Source of the DNA: Sesamum alatum
Lineage: Eukaryota > Streptophyta > Magnoliopsida > Lamiales > Pedaliaceae
Direction: 5' to 3'
NCBI GenBank assembly: GCA_034509735.1
Contig: JACGWO010000011.1
Coordinates: 18,327,573 to 18,391,572, forward strand
Length of the DNA: 64,000 bases
This document shows positions 21,764 through 42,113 of this stretch, in pieces. A model generated the notes under the pieces. It was not told the origin of the DNA. It did no database searches and saw only the letters and a program-made list of their open reading frames with translations. The position numbers were made by a program, and so were the translations under genes. How positions within the stretch are numbered: the stretch's first letter is position 1; the number at the start of each line of letters is the position of its first letter.

Positions 21764-24352
21764 ATGGGACGAATAAAAGAAACTCTAGTACCGCTTGATG
21801 ATGACAACTTAGCAGAATTCCTCAACCCTGATGTGGATACTACTCAAATAGAAGCATATGTTGAAACAACTCCAGTTGAAGCTGCAGCTGGTTCGCAAAT
21901 GTTAAATCAACAATGGGGCGACTACATATCCCTTTTGTCGAACCCGGGGTTCGCAAATGTTCAAACTTTTAATGATGATGTATTCGCAGGTGCTTCCACT
22001 TCATTGCATAATGACACACCCGAGGTTGTCAGAGTCACAGAAGGCCTTCAAAATGTTGGGATTCACTGCACAGGGGCCACGACCTCACAAAATTATCACG
22101 AATCCGATACGATTTTTGACGACGATGAAGTTGCAAATGATCCGGAAGGTGATAGTTTTGCACAATACTCAGATGAAGGTTCCGAGCCCGACGAAGCAGA
22201 ATTTCCAATACCGCCACTAGATCCCGAGGATGATATTGACGTTAATGTGATGGCCGAGACATTGGCTCCTAATACAGAAGGTACGCCATCAACACACCAA
22301 ACGCCAATTCAGCCTTCTATTACACCAACACCAGAAAATGCTCACATGTTTTATCGTTCTATACCTTTTTTTGAACAAACTTTTTCGGAGATACCTGCGG
22401 ACTCCATCGATGTTCCGTCTTTGAAGTACGCAAAATATTATGACACAAATCTAGGCAAGCTCGATGTAGGCATGGTTTTCAAAAATAAAGTACATTTGAT
22501 AGGTGCTGTGAAAGATTACTCTATACGACATGCACGTCGTGAGTATTTTGTTCTAGAGAGCACTCCCAAGATATGGAAAGTCGTATGCAAACATAGCACC
22601 CCAGGTACTCGTAAATTGCTTATGCACATTCATTGGTCGATTTTTTTACTTATGCACATTCATTAATTTTTTTTTTCTTTTCCAGAAATTTGGTGTAGGT
22701 GGTACCTCCGAGGAATAGATAAAGCTAAACTTGGACGTTGGGTGATCACGAAATATGGAGGTGACCACACTTGTGTTATATCAGAACTGTCACTCGAGCA
22801 TTGCAATTTAGATAGAGGTTTTGTTGCGTCCTTGCTATTGGGACAAGTTAAATGCGACCCTACATATGGAATAAAAAATGTCATCCAAACTGTGAAGGAC
22901 CAATTAGGTTTCGACATATCATATGCGAAGGCATGGTACAGTTTCAAGATGGCCCGTGAGACTGTCTATGGGACATGGGAGAGCTCTGTAATGAAACTCC
23001 CCAGTTACCTTGGCGCACTTTAAAAATGGAATGATGGAACAATTGTTGAATGGGAGCACAAATCATTCCGGCGCTCAATTGGTGCGTATGTCATCAAATA
23101 TGTATTTTGGGCTTTTAAACCATGTATTGAAGGGTTCCAATATTGTCGCAAAGTCATAAGTGTAGATGGAACTCATTTATATACGAAGTACAAACACAAA
23201 ATGTTGATTGCAGCTTCGATGGATGCGAATCAACAGGTATTGCCCATTGCATTTGCTATTGTTGATGAAGAATCATATCTATCTTGGAAATGGTTTCTTC
23301 AGATGCTGAGTAGACACATCATTAGAGGGGTGTCGGGAATGTGTCTTATATCTGATCGCAATGCTGGCCTCTTATCCGCAATAAAAGACATTCCTGACTT
23401 TGTTCCTCCTCGCGGTGTGCATAGATATTGCTAGAGGCACGTGTGTTCAAACTTCAACAATCAGTTTAAGAACGTGCAATTGAAGGATCTTTGTTGGCGA
23501 GCTGGCTCAGAATATCAAATTAGAAAATTCAATCGCACCATGGAAGAGGTTAAGAGTATAAAACTAGAAGCACGCCACTGGCTAGAGCAAATTGAAAAGG
23601 AAAAGTGGACAGCTTCTCATGATGGTGGATGGAGATGTGGTATTCTGACCACCAACATGTCGGAATGCATCAATGGGGTTTTAAAAGGGGCACGCCGCCT
23701 TCCTGTAACTGCAATTATTGAAATGTCTTTTAATCGCTCAGTCCATTATTTTCGTGAGAGGATGGCTAAGAGTACTACAATGATAAACAACAATCAACCG
23801 TGGACGGACTATGCATATAAAATGTTCCAACGGTGGTCCGCCAGATCCGTCGAGCATGTGGTCATGACATTCGATCAAATCCAACAGACTGCCTCTGTGG
23901 TTATGAGACATTATTATGGACAGGGGTGTAACACTCACGTTGTGAAAATTGCAACTCAAGAGTGTTCATGTGGCAAATGGAATCAATTTGGAATACCATG
24001 CTCTCATGCTCAAAAGGTATGCGCTGCATATAGGCTTAACGCTGCATCAATGGTTAAGCAATATTATGCTTTAATGCCTTACCGAATGACATACTCTGAA
24101 TCTTTTCAACCTATAATGGCGGAATACTATTGGGATATTCCCAATTTTCAATTGGTCCACGACGATACTCTTCGTACATCAACTCGTCCGGGTCGACGCC
24201 AAAGTACCCGAATACCTAATGAAATGGATTGGGCACAAGCTCGTGCACGACAACAAATTCGCAGTCAATCCCGACGAAACCAAGGTCCTTCAAGCCAAAG
24301 TAACGTCCAAAGGCAGGGTCGTAGACGACAAAATAATGTACCAAATACTTGA
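21764..24352 (+). pseudogene. MuDR-type MULE transposase, two exons, two stop codons
   Basis: Exon 1 is 21764-22604 and exon 2 is 22686-24352, joined by a canonical GT...AG intron. The product has an acidic N-terminal region, the MuDR DNA-binding region (LDVGMVFKNKVHLIGAVKDY ... WKVVCKH ... WCRWYLRG), the MULE DDE catalytic domain (SVDGTHLYTKYKHKMLIAAS, then ISDRNAGLLSAI) and a SWIM zinc finger (CSCGKWNQFGIPCSH), with a basic Gln/Arg-rich tail. Length is about that of a complete transposase. Two nonsense codons interrupt it: TAA at 23021-23023 and TAG at 23432-23434. Otherwise the frame is preserved, so the loss of function looks fairly recent. Confidence 0.9.
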
Positions 24353-24567
24353 ATACACATTTTTATGTAATTTTTTAGTGTATTATTTTTAATTCTAAAT
24401 TTTTATAATCATAATTCTTTAAATTATCAGTGTCAATTATTTTTTTTTAATGAATAATCATAATTAGCTTGAAATAATAATAAAATAAGATTTAATTAAT
24501 AAATTTTATTAAATATATTAACAATTAAATATAATAAAAAACGATTTTAAAAAAAAACAAAAAAAAA

Positions 24568-24731
24568 GGGTCGCCAGCTGGGCCGGCTACCGTGGGTCGC
24601 CAGCCCAGCGGGCGACCGTGGGTCGCCGGCTGGGCTGGCGACCCAGCAAAAAAAAAAAAATTTAATTTTGCAACATTTACCGCTTTTGCGGTAAATGTGT
24701 AATTTTTTTTTATAATAAAAATATAAATAAG
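24568..24731 (-). repeat. Right terminal inverted repeat of MULE with tandem GGGTCGCC hairpins
   Basis: Three tandem imperfect hairpin units built on GGGTCGCCAGC / GCTGGCGACCC (24568-24647), an A-run, then the ATTTACCGC/GCGGTAAAT hairpin and AAAAATATAAATAAG at the outer end; inverted relative to 18336-18500. Confidence 0.8.
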
Positions 24732-24771
24732 TGGATGAGTGGAAAGTAGTTATTTAAACATAGAAAATGAG

Positions 24772-24870
24772 GGCTTATTTATATTTTTATTATAAAAAAA
24801 AATTACACATTTACCGCAAAAGCGGTAAATGTTGCAAAAATATAGTGGGTCGCCAGTTGGGCTATTTTGC
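24772..24870 (+). repeat. Extra, truncated MULE end
   Basis: A third copy of the terminal repeat, in the orientation of the left end (GGGCTTATTTATATTTTTAT, hairpin, GTGGGTCGCCAG), starting only about 40 bases after the right end and breaking off near 24870. Either a decayed neighbouring insertion or an aborted end duplication. Confidence 0.75.
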
Positions 24871-26320
24871 TATCCTAAAAACTTAAAGAACAAAATGCCG
24901 AATACCTATAATTACAGGACAAAAATTACAATTAACCCTTATAATTTCTTAATTTTAAAAACTTAAGGATATCAATATTAGTAAAATAAAAAAGCTCTTC
25001 TAATTTCAATAATTTCAAATAATTGATGTAAGTGTGATAATTTTTTAATTCAAATTCATAATTTAGTAATTAATTTCATTAATATATATTAAAAATAACT
25101 TAATAATTTAATTATTAAAAAGGTGTACTTTTATATAGAGACTTAACTAAACAAAATTAGTAAAAGAGCATAGCTATGCCCATTTAAAACTTATTAATTT
25201 ATAATTAAATTGAAAATATTTAAAGATTAAAAGTACAATATAGTTTAAACTTAAATTACAACTTGGTATAAATAATAAGCATATTACCCATCCCCACAAA
25301 CATTACTCATCCCCACAAACATTAATAATTGAACTGAATATTTTAAAGATTAACAAATAATATCATTTAGATTTAGATTAAAATTTGAATTTTTTTAATT
25401 ATATATATAATATAGATTACAAATAATAGAATTTGTCGTGGGAGTTCGTGAGGACAGATAATACTCTTATAGAAAAAAAAATTGAAGAAGATAAGGACAA
25501 TAATGCTCGGATCATATCTGGCCATCTTAAAATATATAAGCGAGAATCATATGGTTTGGACAAGGTTAAATTAAACATATTTTGTGCATTGAACGTAATA
25601 ATGATAAAGATATATATCTTAGTTTTAAAAATTTAATATGTGTTAATCATCCACGTCGACGCAATCAACCATGACCTAATCTCTATGTTTCTATTATAAT
25701 AACGTGTGATGCGTATATATATGTACCTATTGTTTATTAAGTATCACGGGCTTAGGGTAACTATTTTTGGGGTTCATTTGATTTAGGGTATATTACAGCT
25801 ACATCCCTTGAGATTTGACATAATTATATATGATTTCTCATTATTAGGAAAATTACAAATACCCCCATAATTTTAATGTTCATTCAACAACGAGCTCATT
25901 TCGTTAGGTTTTTATTCAATTTTTGTAGTAAATTGATCAACTTTTAAACTATGACTTATAATTTTATATATTTTTCTAGAATTTCTTAAAATACTTTTAT
26001 GGACTGATATACCCTATAGATTATACTTTACCCACGTCCTGAGATTTTCTCTTATATTTTTTCAAATATATATTTAAAAGACAATCAGTAAGTCAAAATA
26101 GTAATTTTTATCTTACTGTCTAGGACTACATAATTAATTTTTATCTAAAAAGAAATATTCTTAATTATGTTGAAACTCATTGATAATTTCCACTTTAATT
26201 CAATCAATTCACTAAATTAGTCCATCCAAAAGAAACAATGACAATGAAGTTCTAGCAATCTCAACCCCCCCCCCCCCCTTTTAAATTTTGTCGTTCAAAA
26301 TTTCTTTATAAAACAAATTT
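24871..26320. other. AT-rich spacer, no gene seen
   Basis: Highly AT-rich. About 25920-26175 resembles blocks at 14510-14720 and 50850-51360 (TTACCTAAAAAGGAATATT-like), so it holds an old dispersed repeat. A run of 14 C lies at 26265-26278. Reading frames here are short and without homology. Confidence 0.5.
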
Positions 26321-26321
26321 A

Positions 26322-26612
26322 TCTATATTATTATATAAAATAAATCCCTTTTATACTCATAAATGACGGTTAATGACACCGCCGCACCACTTGTTACGTA
26401 ATGCCAAAAATAACCCTCAACTGATATGATAACTACTTTATTCAACTTTCCAAAATTTATATTAATTGATAAATTAGTTTTTTTCTTTCTTTCCTTTATT
26501 TTTTTTAATGTGATGTGTTAGTTTATATATTTTACTCTTATTTATAATATATTTTAAAACGTAAAGAATTATTTATTATATGCACGCAGAAACAGCGTGC
26601 GACGATGGCTAG
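26322..26612 (+). mobile_element. Non-autonomous Helitron (291 bp)
   Basis: Starts TCTATATTATTATATAAAA, ends with hairpin GCACGC-AGAAACA-GCGTGC then GACGATGGCTAG, and lies between A (26321) and T (26613). A 5' TC, a 3' hairpin about 10 bases before CTAG and A|T insertion are the Helitron hallmarks. No coding capacity. Confidence 0.82.
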
Positions 26613-26650
26613 TCATATATATAAAGATGTATAAATATTTTAAAATTTTA

Positions 26651-26930
26651 TCTATACTAGTATATAAAAAAAACCCCCTTTTAACTCACAAATAGCAGTT
26701 AGTGATGCCGCCGCACCACTTTCTATAATACCAAAAAATAACCCTCAACTAATATAATAACTACTTTATCTAATTTTTCAAATTTTATATTAATTGATAA
26801 TTTAGTTTTTTTTTCTTTCCTTTTTTTTTTTTAATATAATATGTTAGTTTATATATTTTATTTTTATTTATAATATATTTTAAATGCAAATAAAGTTATT
26901 TATTTATATACAAACAGAAATGACGCGCCA
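26651..26930 (+). mobile_element. Second, adjacent Helitron copy with decayed 3' end
   Basis: Starts TCTATACTAGTATATAAA after an A and parallels the previous copy through GATGCCGCCGCACCAC, AATAACCCTCAACT and the T-rich middle. Its terminal hairpin and CTAG are mutated. Tandem arrangement with the first copy, 38 bases apart. Confidence 0.75.
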
Positions 26931-28120
26931 TATATAATAAATTTAAAGGACATACATTAATTGAATGTGCCACCAATATAGTGTATATAATAATAAGTAT
27001 GAAAACTTCATCCACCCCCCCCCCCCCCCAAATTCTTTATTAGTATGCCAAGATTTCTTCGCTTTCAGCACCGTTGAACTTGTTACTTTAATGGCAGAAG
27101 CATAGGACAAAGATTGCAAAATTCCTTATGGTATTTGGTGAAAAATGCGGAAAAATATCAATTTTGATTTCATAACTTAGGCTTTTTTAATTTATTGTCT
27201 TAGTACTTAAGGAAATCATACTTTTAGGACAATAATTTATATTTTTTTCACTTTTCATCCTACCTTTAAATATTTGATGAAAATGACTATGTTAGTGGCA
27301 TTTCTTGAGGGATTATAACTGCTGATTTTGACAAAAGAGAGGGAAAATAACAAATTTAGGGCTCCTAGCATTTCGGTTCATCTAAACTCACGAGAATATT
27401 GAGCTTTAGAGGTTGAAAGTATGACTTCAATAAGTGATTCAATTGCAGTAAAATCAACTATCATGTTTTGTTGTGGTAAGAAAGCGTGAAAGGTGAAATA
27501 ATTTGAAAAGAATTTGGTTTTTCTATGATTCTTCGATTGAAAAAAAAAAATGGTTCTTCTTCTATTCTCCGATTGTTTGTGATTAAGATGTTGGGTGAAA
27601 TTTGAAAAAAAAAAAAAAAAAGCTCAAATTAAGATTTTTTCTGGAGAGATTTGGAAACAAGAAATTTTGGAAGAATGGATTAGGGCTTTAGGGAGTCTGT
27701 TGCCTTAAAAAAAAAAAAAAAAAAAACATGTTCCTCTCACATGTCAGCACCCGCTCCAAAACATCCACTTAATGGCCAAGTGAATATCAAGTGGCCGCAT
27801 CCGTCAAATATTTAACGGCAGGACGAATAATGAAAAGAAAATGCAAGTCGTTATCTTTTAAATTAAGCTCCCGCAATTATTATGATCAAAAGTGAAAAAG
27901 ACCTAAGTTATGCGACAAAAAATAAAATTTTGCCAGCTTTTCTATCTAGAACTTAACGGCATGGTGCTTTTTGCACAGAACCATTAAGTTAAAAACTATT
28001 TTAGAAAATATTGGATCAATATTGCCAAGCTGCCTATATTATTGGACTAAATTATAATTTCCCTCAAATTATTGTATCTGCATGACCACACAAATTTGAC
28101 TTATCAAAGGCCTCTCCACG
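26931..28120. other. AT-rich upstream region of beta-glucosidase, no gene seen
   Basis: Contains a 15-C run at 27015-27029 and long A-runs near 27540-27725. No supported reading frame. May hold distal regulatory sequence of the downstream gene. Confidence 0.4.
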
Positions 28121-28129
28121 TCTATATAA
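28096..28129 (+). promoter_or_regulatory. Core promoter of the beta-glucosidase gene
   Basis: TATA box CTATATAAT at 28122-28130 lies about 50 bases before the start codon, leaving a short 5' leader. Upstream, TTGACTTATC at 28097 contains a W-box-like TTGAC core bound by WRKY factors; that regulation is a guess from the motif. Confidence 0.5.
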
Positions 28130-28175
28130 TGGACCATCAAATGAAACTCTCTGGCATCTGAAAACAAGAATCATC

Positions 28176-37344
<9,169 letters not shown>

Positions 37345-38180
37345 GAGAGGTTATTTTTCATGTAATAAGATCAGAGTTGAGTTACTCCTGATCCACTGGT
37401 AACTTTTAGGACATGTTTGGTTTGTGTGATTGGTATGGATATATTTTTCAATTGTAATAAGCCCAGGATCTATGATCCATTGTTGGTTGAAATGTTCGAT
37501 TCATGTGATATTCAATTATCTATTCTATTCCAGTCAAATATTTGGTTTGACTGTTTGATATCAGGATTACAATACTGAACGACAATGTTACCCCATTTTT
37601 TTTTAATGAGAAATATGTTGAAAAATGGTGAGTGATAAATTAAAGATAATTTAATTAATAAATTTGTTTCGATCAGATTAAATCATAATAAGTGATTGGT
37701 TACGATGTACGACACATGACCAGTTCGTGATAAATGGATGATGGTTGATGGTGCTCAGTCATCGTCCAACCGTGTGTAATAAACCGAATAGGTATCTATC
37801 ACTAAGTGATGCGTCCCTTGGTTGAAAAGATGTGTCAGGTTTAGTGAAATGATATGTCCTTTGGGTGAAACGATACATCTATTCGGATAAAAAGTCATAA
37901 CCTTTCACAAGCATCATTTCCGATTGGACATGTCTATTGAATGATACCCTTTTCACTTCTATAAATAGGCCACTCCCGTTTCATTTCGTTCAGTCAACTT
38001 GAAAAATATTTTAAAGCATTTCAAAATGTCTTGCAAAATCATCATTTTGTCTTGTATTGAGAGAGTTCCCAAATATTTTTTGGTTTGTCATTTTTCAAAC
38101 TTTGTACTTTTGCTACTTTGAGATTGTATGTTTTGGAGACCAATTGCCATCACCGATAGCACCAGAACGGGACAATAATT
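37345..38180 (+). other. 3' flank of beta-glucosidase with LTR-like fragment
   Basis: AATAAG-type polyadenylation candidates occur near 37364 and 37457. From about 37617 a non-coding stretch ends in TCTATAAATAGGCC (37960) followed by a T-rich leader, which looks like the promoter half of an LTR. No gene seen. Confidence 0.35.
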
Positions 38181-39187
38181 GTTATAAAGACAATGGGCCT
38201 AACTCCTGACTCAACTTTATAATAAATAACTACCGCACATCTATAGACAAATAAATTTTGCGACCAATCAAATGACGACAAGTGGAAATATATATGTTTA
38301 TCAATTATATTCTATTTTTCTAGTTATATTTTGGAATTTACTAAATTAAGTCCAAATGTAAATTAGTTGATATTTTAATATATATTTCGTCATCAAATCA
38401 ACAGTCGACACGTGTCAAATTGAGGTGTTTCGGCTAATCAAATCAAGACAAATATTTTTTATATTATCTCTTTGAAAAATAAAAAAATTAAAGAGATAAT
38501 ATCGAAATTGACCAATCATGTCTTCCCAAATATTTAATGTATTTATCTCTTTAAATTAAAATAAAGAGATAATACAAAATAAGTGTTCAAGTTCACCACA
38601 ACTCTACCTCTTTGACAGCTATATAAAGGGATCCTTGGAACTCATTCAAAACACACACACACACACACACATACAATTGAATACACAAGCAAGAGAGCAT
38701 TCAAAAAGTCCCAAAATTCTCTCAAGCACAAATCAAGGAAGATCCACGACGTTCTAGTCAAGATTCAAGGCGTTCATCGCGAAAATTGTCCAAAATCAGC
38801 ATTTAATTAGACAAGAAGTCTGAAGACCGGTAAATTAACATTATCAAAGCAGAAGTCCACCTTGGCGGAAGATCAAAGTCTCAAATCCACCAAGAAATAT
38901 CCCAAATTTAAGTCAAATATCTTCAAGTTTACAACATTTAATCCGGGAACAAGTCAACGACCCTTGAATTAACGTTATTCAAAGTCAAAGTCACGTCAAG
39001 GGAGATCAAACGTCGAGTTTCACCTCCGAGGTTGTCGAAGTCAAAGTTCACATTCTTGAAGAGAAGAATCAGAGGTTTTCAAGTAGAGATTTCGCACCTA
39101 CAAATATTCAAATCAATTCAAAGAAATTTATTTATAATATTTTCTTGTTTTAATAAATTCAGGAACACGAAAATTTATTTATAAATT
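38180..39187 (+). mobile_element. Ty3-gypsy LTR
   Basis: Shares 38340-38640 with the inverted fragment at 11279-11690. Contains TATA box CTATATAAAGGG near 38620 and a CA microsatellite at 38651-38672. It is followed by TTGGCACGCCCGGTGGGACC at 39188, the typical sequence after the 5' LTR of many plant gypsy elements. The exact left end is uncertain; TGTTATAAAG at 38180 is a candidate. Confidence 0.7.
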
Positions 39188-39253
39188 TTGGCACGCCCGG
39201 TGGGACCTCTCTACCTCTCATCTCTTCCCTTCAACAAACTCTGGAGTATTTCA

Positions 39254-41925
39254 ATGGAGACTCAAGGAAAAGCTGTGAAGACGGTGAATTCTAAACTCGC
39301 ATCGAAGTCTTCAAGTTCAAGTGCCAAGAGTCCCGGTGTTACTACGAGAAGCATGTCAAAGAAACTTAAAGAACCTTCCCAGATGACTCCTCCTATTGAG
39401 TCTGCTCAAAAGGGCGCCTTCACATCTAGCCATGCAAGTGAAGATAACAAAGATAAATCTCCTCCGTCCTCTCCTCACTCCGAGTCTAGCTACTCCTTCA
39501 CAACAAATGTGGTCCTAGTCTTGGTGACGAATGCCACAACCTTAGAAGAACAAATTGCAAGTCTGACAAGAGCTATCGAGGGACTCACCGAGCATGTCCA
39601 AGAGCAAGATACCCAAATCGCTAACATTGAGACAAGCCAAATCCGGGGAAAACAAGTTGAGGCTCATGATGAAGCAGAAGTATCCACAAAGTAGCACTAC
39701 ATTGAGAAAGATGAACCTGCAAAAGAGCTTCAAGTCTCGTCCAATGGATTGATCCATGTAGACCAATTGAAAGAATTCACCTACTCGAAGACTTACACTC
39801 CAAGGATTGATAGCTTGAAGATGCCGATGGGCTACCAACCACCAAAGTTCCAACAATTTAACGGCAGAGGCAATCCTAAGCAGCACGTTGCGTACTTCGT
39901 CGAAACGTGCAACAACGCTCGAACATATGGGGATCACCTAGTCAAACAGTTTGTCCGATCACTGAAAGGCAACACATTTGATTGGTATACTGATTTGGAG
40001 GCCGGTTCAATTGATGGATGGGAACAACTAGAGCAAGAGTTCCTTAATCGATTCTATAGCACTAGGCAAACCGTCAGCATGATTGAGCTCACAAATTTCC
40101 GCCAGTGGTAGGATGAGTCAGTTATCGATTATATCAATAGGTGGAGCAATCTGAGCCTCAACTACAAGGATCGATTATCTGAAGCTTCCGCCATTGAGAT
40201 GTGCATTCAAGGGATGCATTGGGGTCTTTGGTATATTCTCCAAGGAATCTTACCCAGATCATTTGAAGATTTGGCCACTCGAGCACATGACATGGAGTTA
40301 AGTATGGCAGCAAGCGGAGTAGAAGGACCACCTGTCCAAGAACCCCGTAGAACTAAGAAAAGGCAAGAAGTCAAGAAAGGGGAAAAACCTTTTTCAAAAC
40401 CTTCAAGCAAGGAATCGATGGCAGTGAATGTAGTGCCGCTCAAGCTTAGGAGCACAATAAAAGACAACATTACCCCGAAGCAAAACGCTCCTTACGAGAG
40501 ACTGCAAAGAAAACTAACTTTGAAAGAAATGCAAGCAAAGCAATATCCTTTCCTTGATTCTGATGTCCTTGGCTAACCTCATTGAATTACCCAAAGCAAA
40601 ACGACCTGAAGAAGCCGAACGAACAGATGACCCAAAATACTGCAAATATCATCGTTTAGTTGGGCATTCAATACAAGATTGCTTTGTGTTCAAAGACAAG
40701 GTTGTGCAGTTAGCTCGTCAAGGTAAAATCTCTCTTGAAGAAGATACCGCAACAGCAAATGTGACCTCGGTCAAGTGTGGGTCTTTTGACAGTAAGCCTT
40801 CTGCAATACCACACATGAGAACGATACTACGATCCATGAGGACGTACTATCTGAAAAAGAAGATTCCTATGATACTGATGAATGCATGTCCACCATTACT
40901 TTCACCGACGAAGATTTGCTTCTTGGATCAAATTCTCATACTGCCCCTTGTTCGTTGCTGGATATGCACGTCAACAAAAGGTGAACAAAATATTGATCGA
41001 TGGAGGTTCTGCAATCAATATCTTACCCCTACGAACCTTGAAGGACTTGGGGATCCCGATGAACGAGCTCGCAAATAGTCGCCTCATGATTCAAGGCTTC
41101 AATCAAGGAGGACATAGGGCTGTCAGCATTATAAGATGGAATTATTGATGGACGATATGGCGTCAACCGCACTATTTCATTTTATAGGCGCCAAGACTTC
41201 TTACAACATGCTTCTTGGCCGCCCTTGGTTGCCTGAAAATTCTGTGGTTCCCTCAACATGGCATAAATGCTTCAAATACTGCCGCAATAGTGTAGTGAAA
41301 AAGGTACTCAGTGATACCAAGCCTTTTATCGAAGTTGAGTCGCACTTCGCTGACGCCAAGTATTATGTCAAAACTGTCAAAAGAGGAAAAGGGATTTCGT
41401 TCTTAGAAAGATTAAAGTCACATAACGATCGAAGCATGAAGAGAAATGAGCTACCCACCATCGAGGCTGAATTTTCAAAGAGCCTGACTCTACCATTAAC
41501 TCAGATCGACGTGAACCAACCATCGAAACCGTTACTTAAAGGATTTGTGCCCTCAACCCAAAAGGAAAAAAAGGAACATGAGATACTGGCCATAGATGGA
41601 GAAGGATATGATCCCAAAGCCTTCAAGCGTTAAAGCCGGGTATAATCCACAAGAAAAGTTGGCTCTCGGAAAGCTTCCTCCCGAAGCCACCAATAACAAG
41701 CTCCATGGGCTCAACACCACCCAAGTGATGTTAAAAGAAAAAGGGCATGCAATCCCAGATTCACATGTGGGTCTTGGATTTATCCCTCCTAAGCCTATCC
41801 ACATCGCCATAAAAAGGGTCAACAACAACCATATCAACAAAAGCCTCTCTTCAACAAAAGATGACCAAAGGAAAGAAACTCTATGGGAGTCTGTGTTCAA
41901 CAGACTTGGCCGCATAAAAGGATGA
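39254..41925 (+). pseudogene. Ty3-gypsy gag and protease, decayed
   Basis: Likely Gag start at 39254 (METQGKAVKTVNSK). The gag domain follows (YQPPKFQQFNGRGNPKQHVA, FVRSLKGNTFDWYTDL, WEQLEQEFLNRFY), with in-frame stops at 39692 and 40109, then a frame change near 40570, a CKYHRLVGHSIQDC knuckle, a retropepsin-like ILIDGGSAINILP motif (near 40990-41030) and [19 protein letters not shown]. After another stop near 41631 comes HGLNTTQVML and GLGFIPPKPIHIA, typical of the linker before reverse transcriptase. RT, RNase H and integrase are absent: sequence is cut at 42113 by a copia LTR. Several frame changes show long inactivity. Confidence 0.85.
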
Positions 41926-42113
41926 TGCATACAAAAACCAAAAGTCGATCTGTCTTTGATAGACTTGGTCCACGAAAAAGAATGATGTATTAAAAGAAAG
42001 GCGTATCCAAGGTAGCCGCGCAACTAAATGAAGACATCACGTCCTCATAGACACAAAATGAGACACCGCACAACCTTAGACATATCATGTGGTAGAGTCT
42101 TGAAGGTTAAAGT

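Larger units (their letters stand above)
18336..24731 (+). mobile_element. Mutator-like element (MULE) with PMD and SANT-like genes
   Basis: Bounded by inverted repeats: GGGCTTATTTATATTTTTAT on the left and its near complement ending near 24731, each followed inward by the hairpin ATTTACCGC-AAAA-GCGGTAAAT and then GGGTCGCC-type GC-rich hairpins. It contains a + strand MuDR-type transposase (21764-24352), a minus-strand PMD gene (18705-21096) and a minus-strand Myb/SANT-like exon (21317-21664). The two gene sets are divergent around 21.7 kb. I could not define a clean 9-bp target duplication because the last bases of the two ends differ. Confidence 0.85.

Noticed and set aside
22663..22947. 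94-residue minus-strand frame
   Set aside because: Antisense to exon 2 of the MULE transposase.
41553..42023. 156-residue minus-strand frame
   Set aside because: Antisense shadow of the gypsy gag-protease region; no homology of its own.
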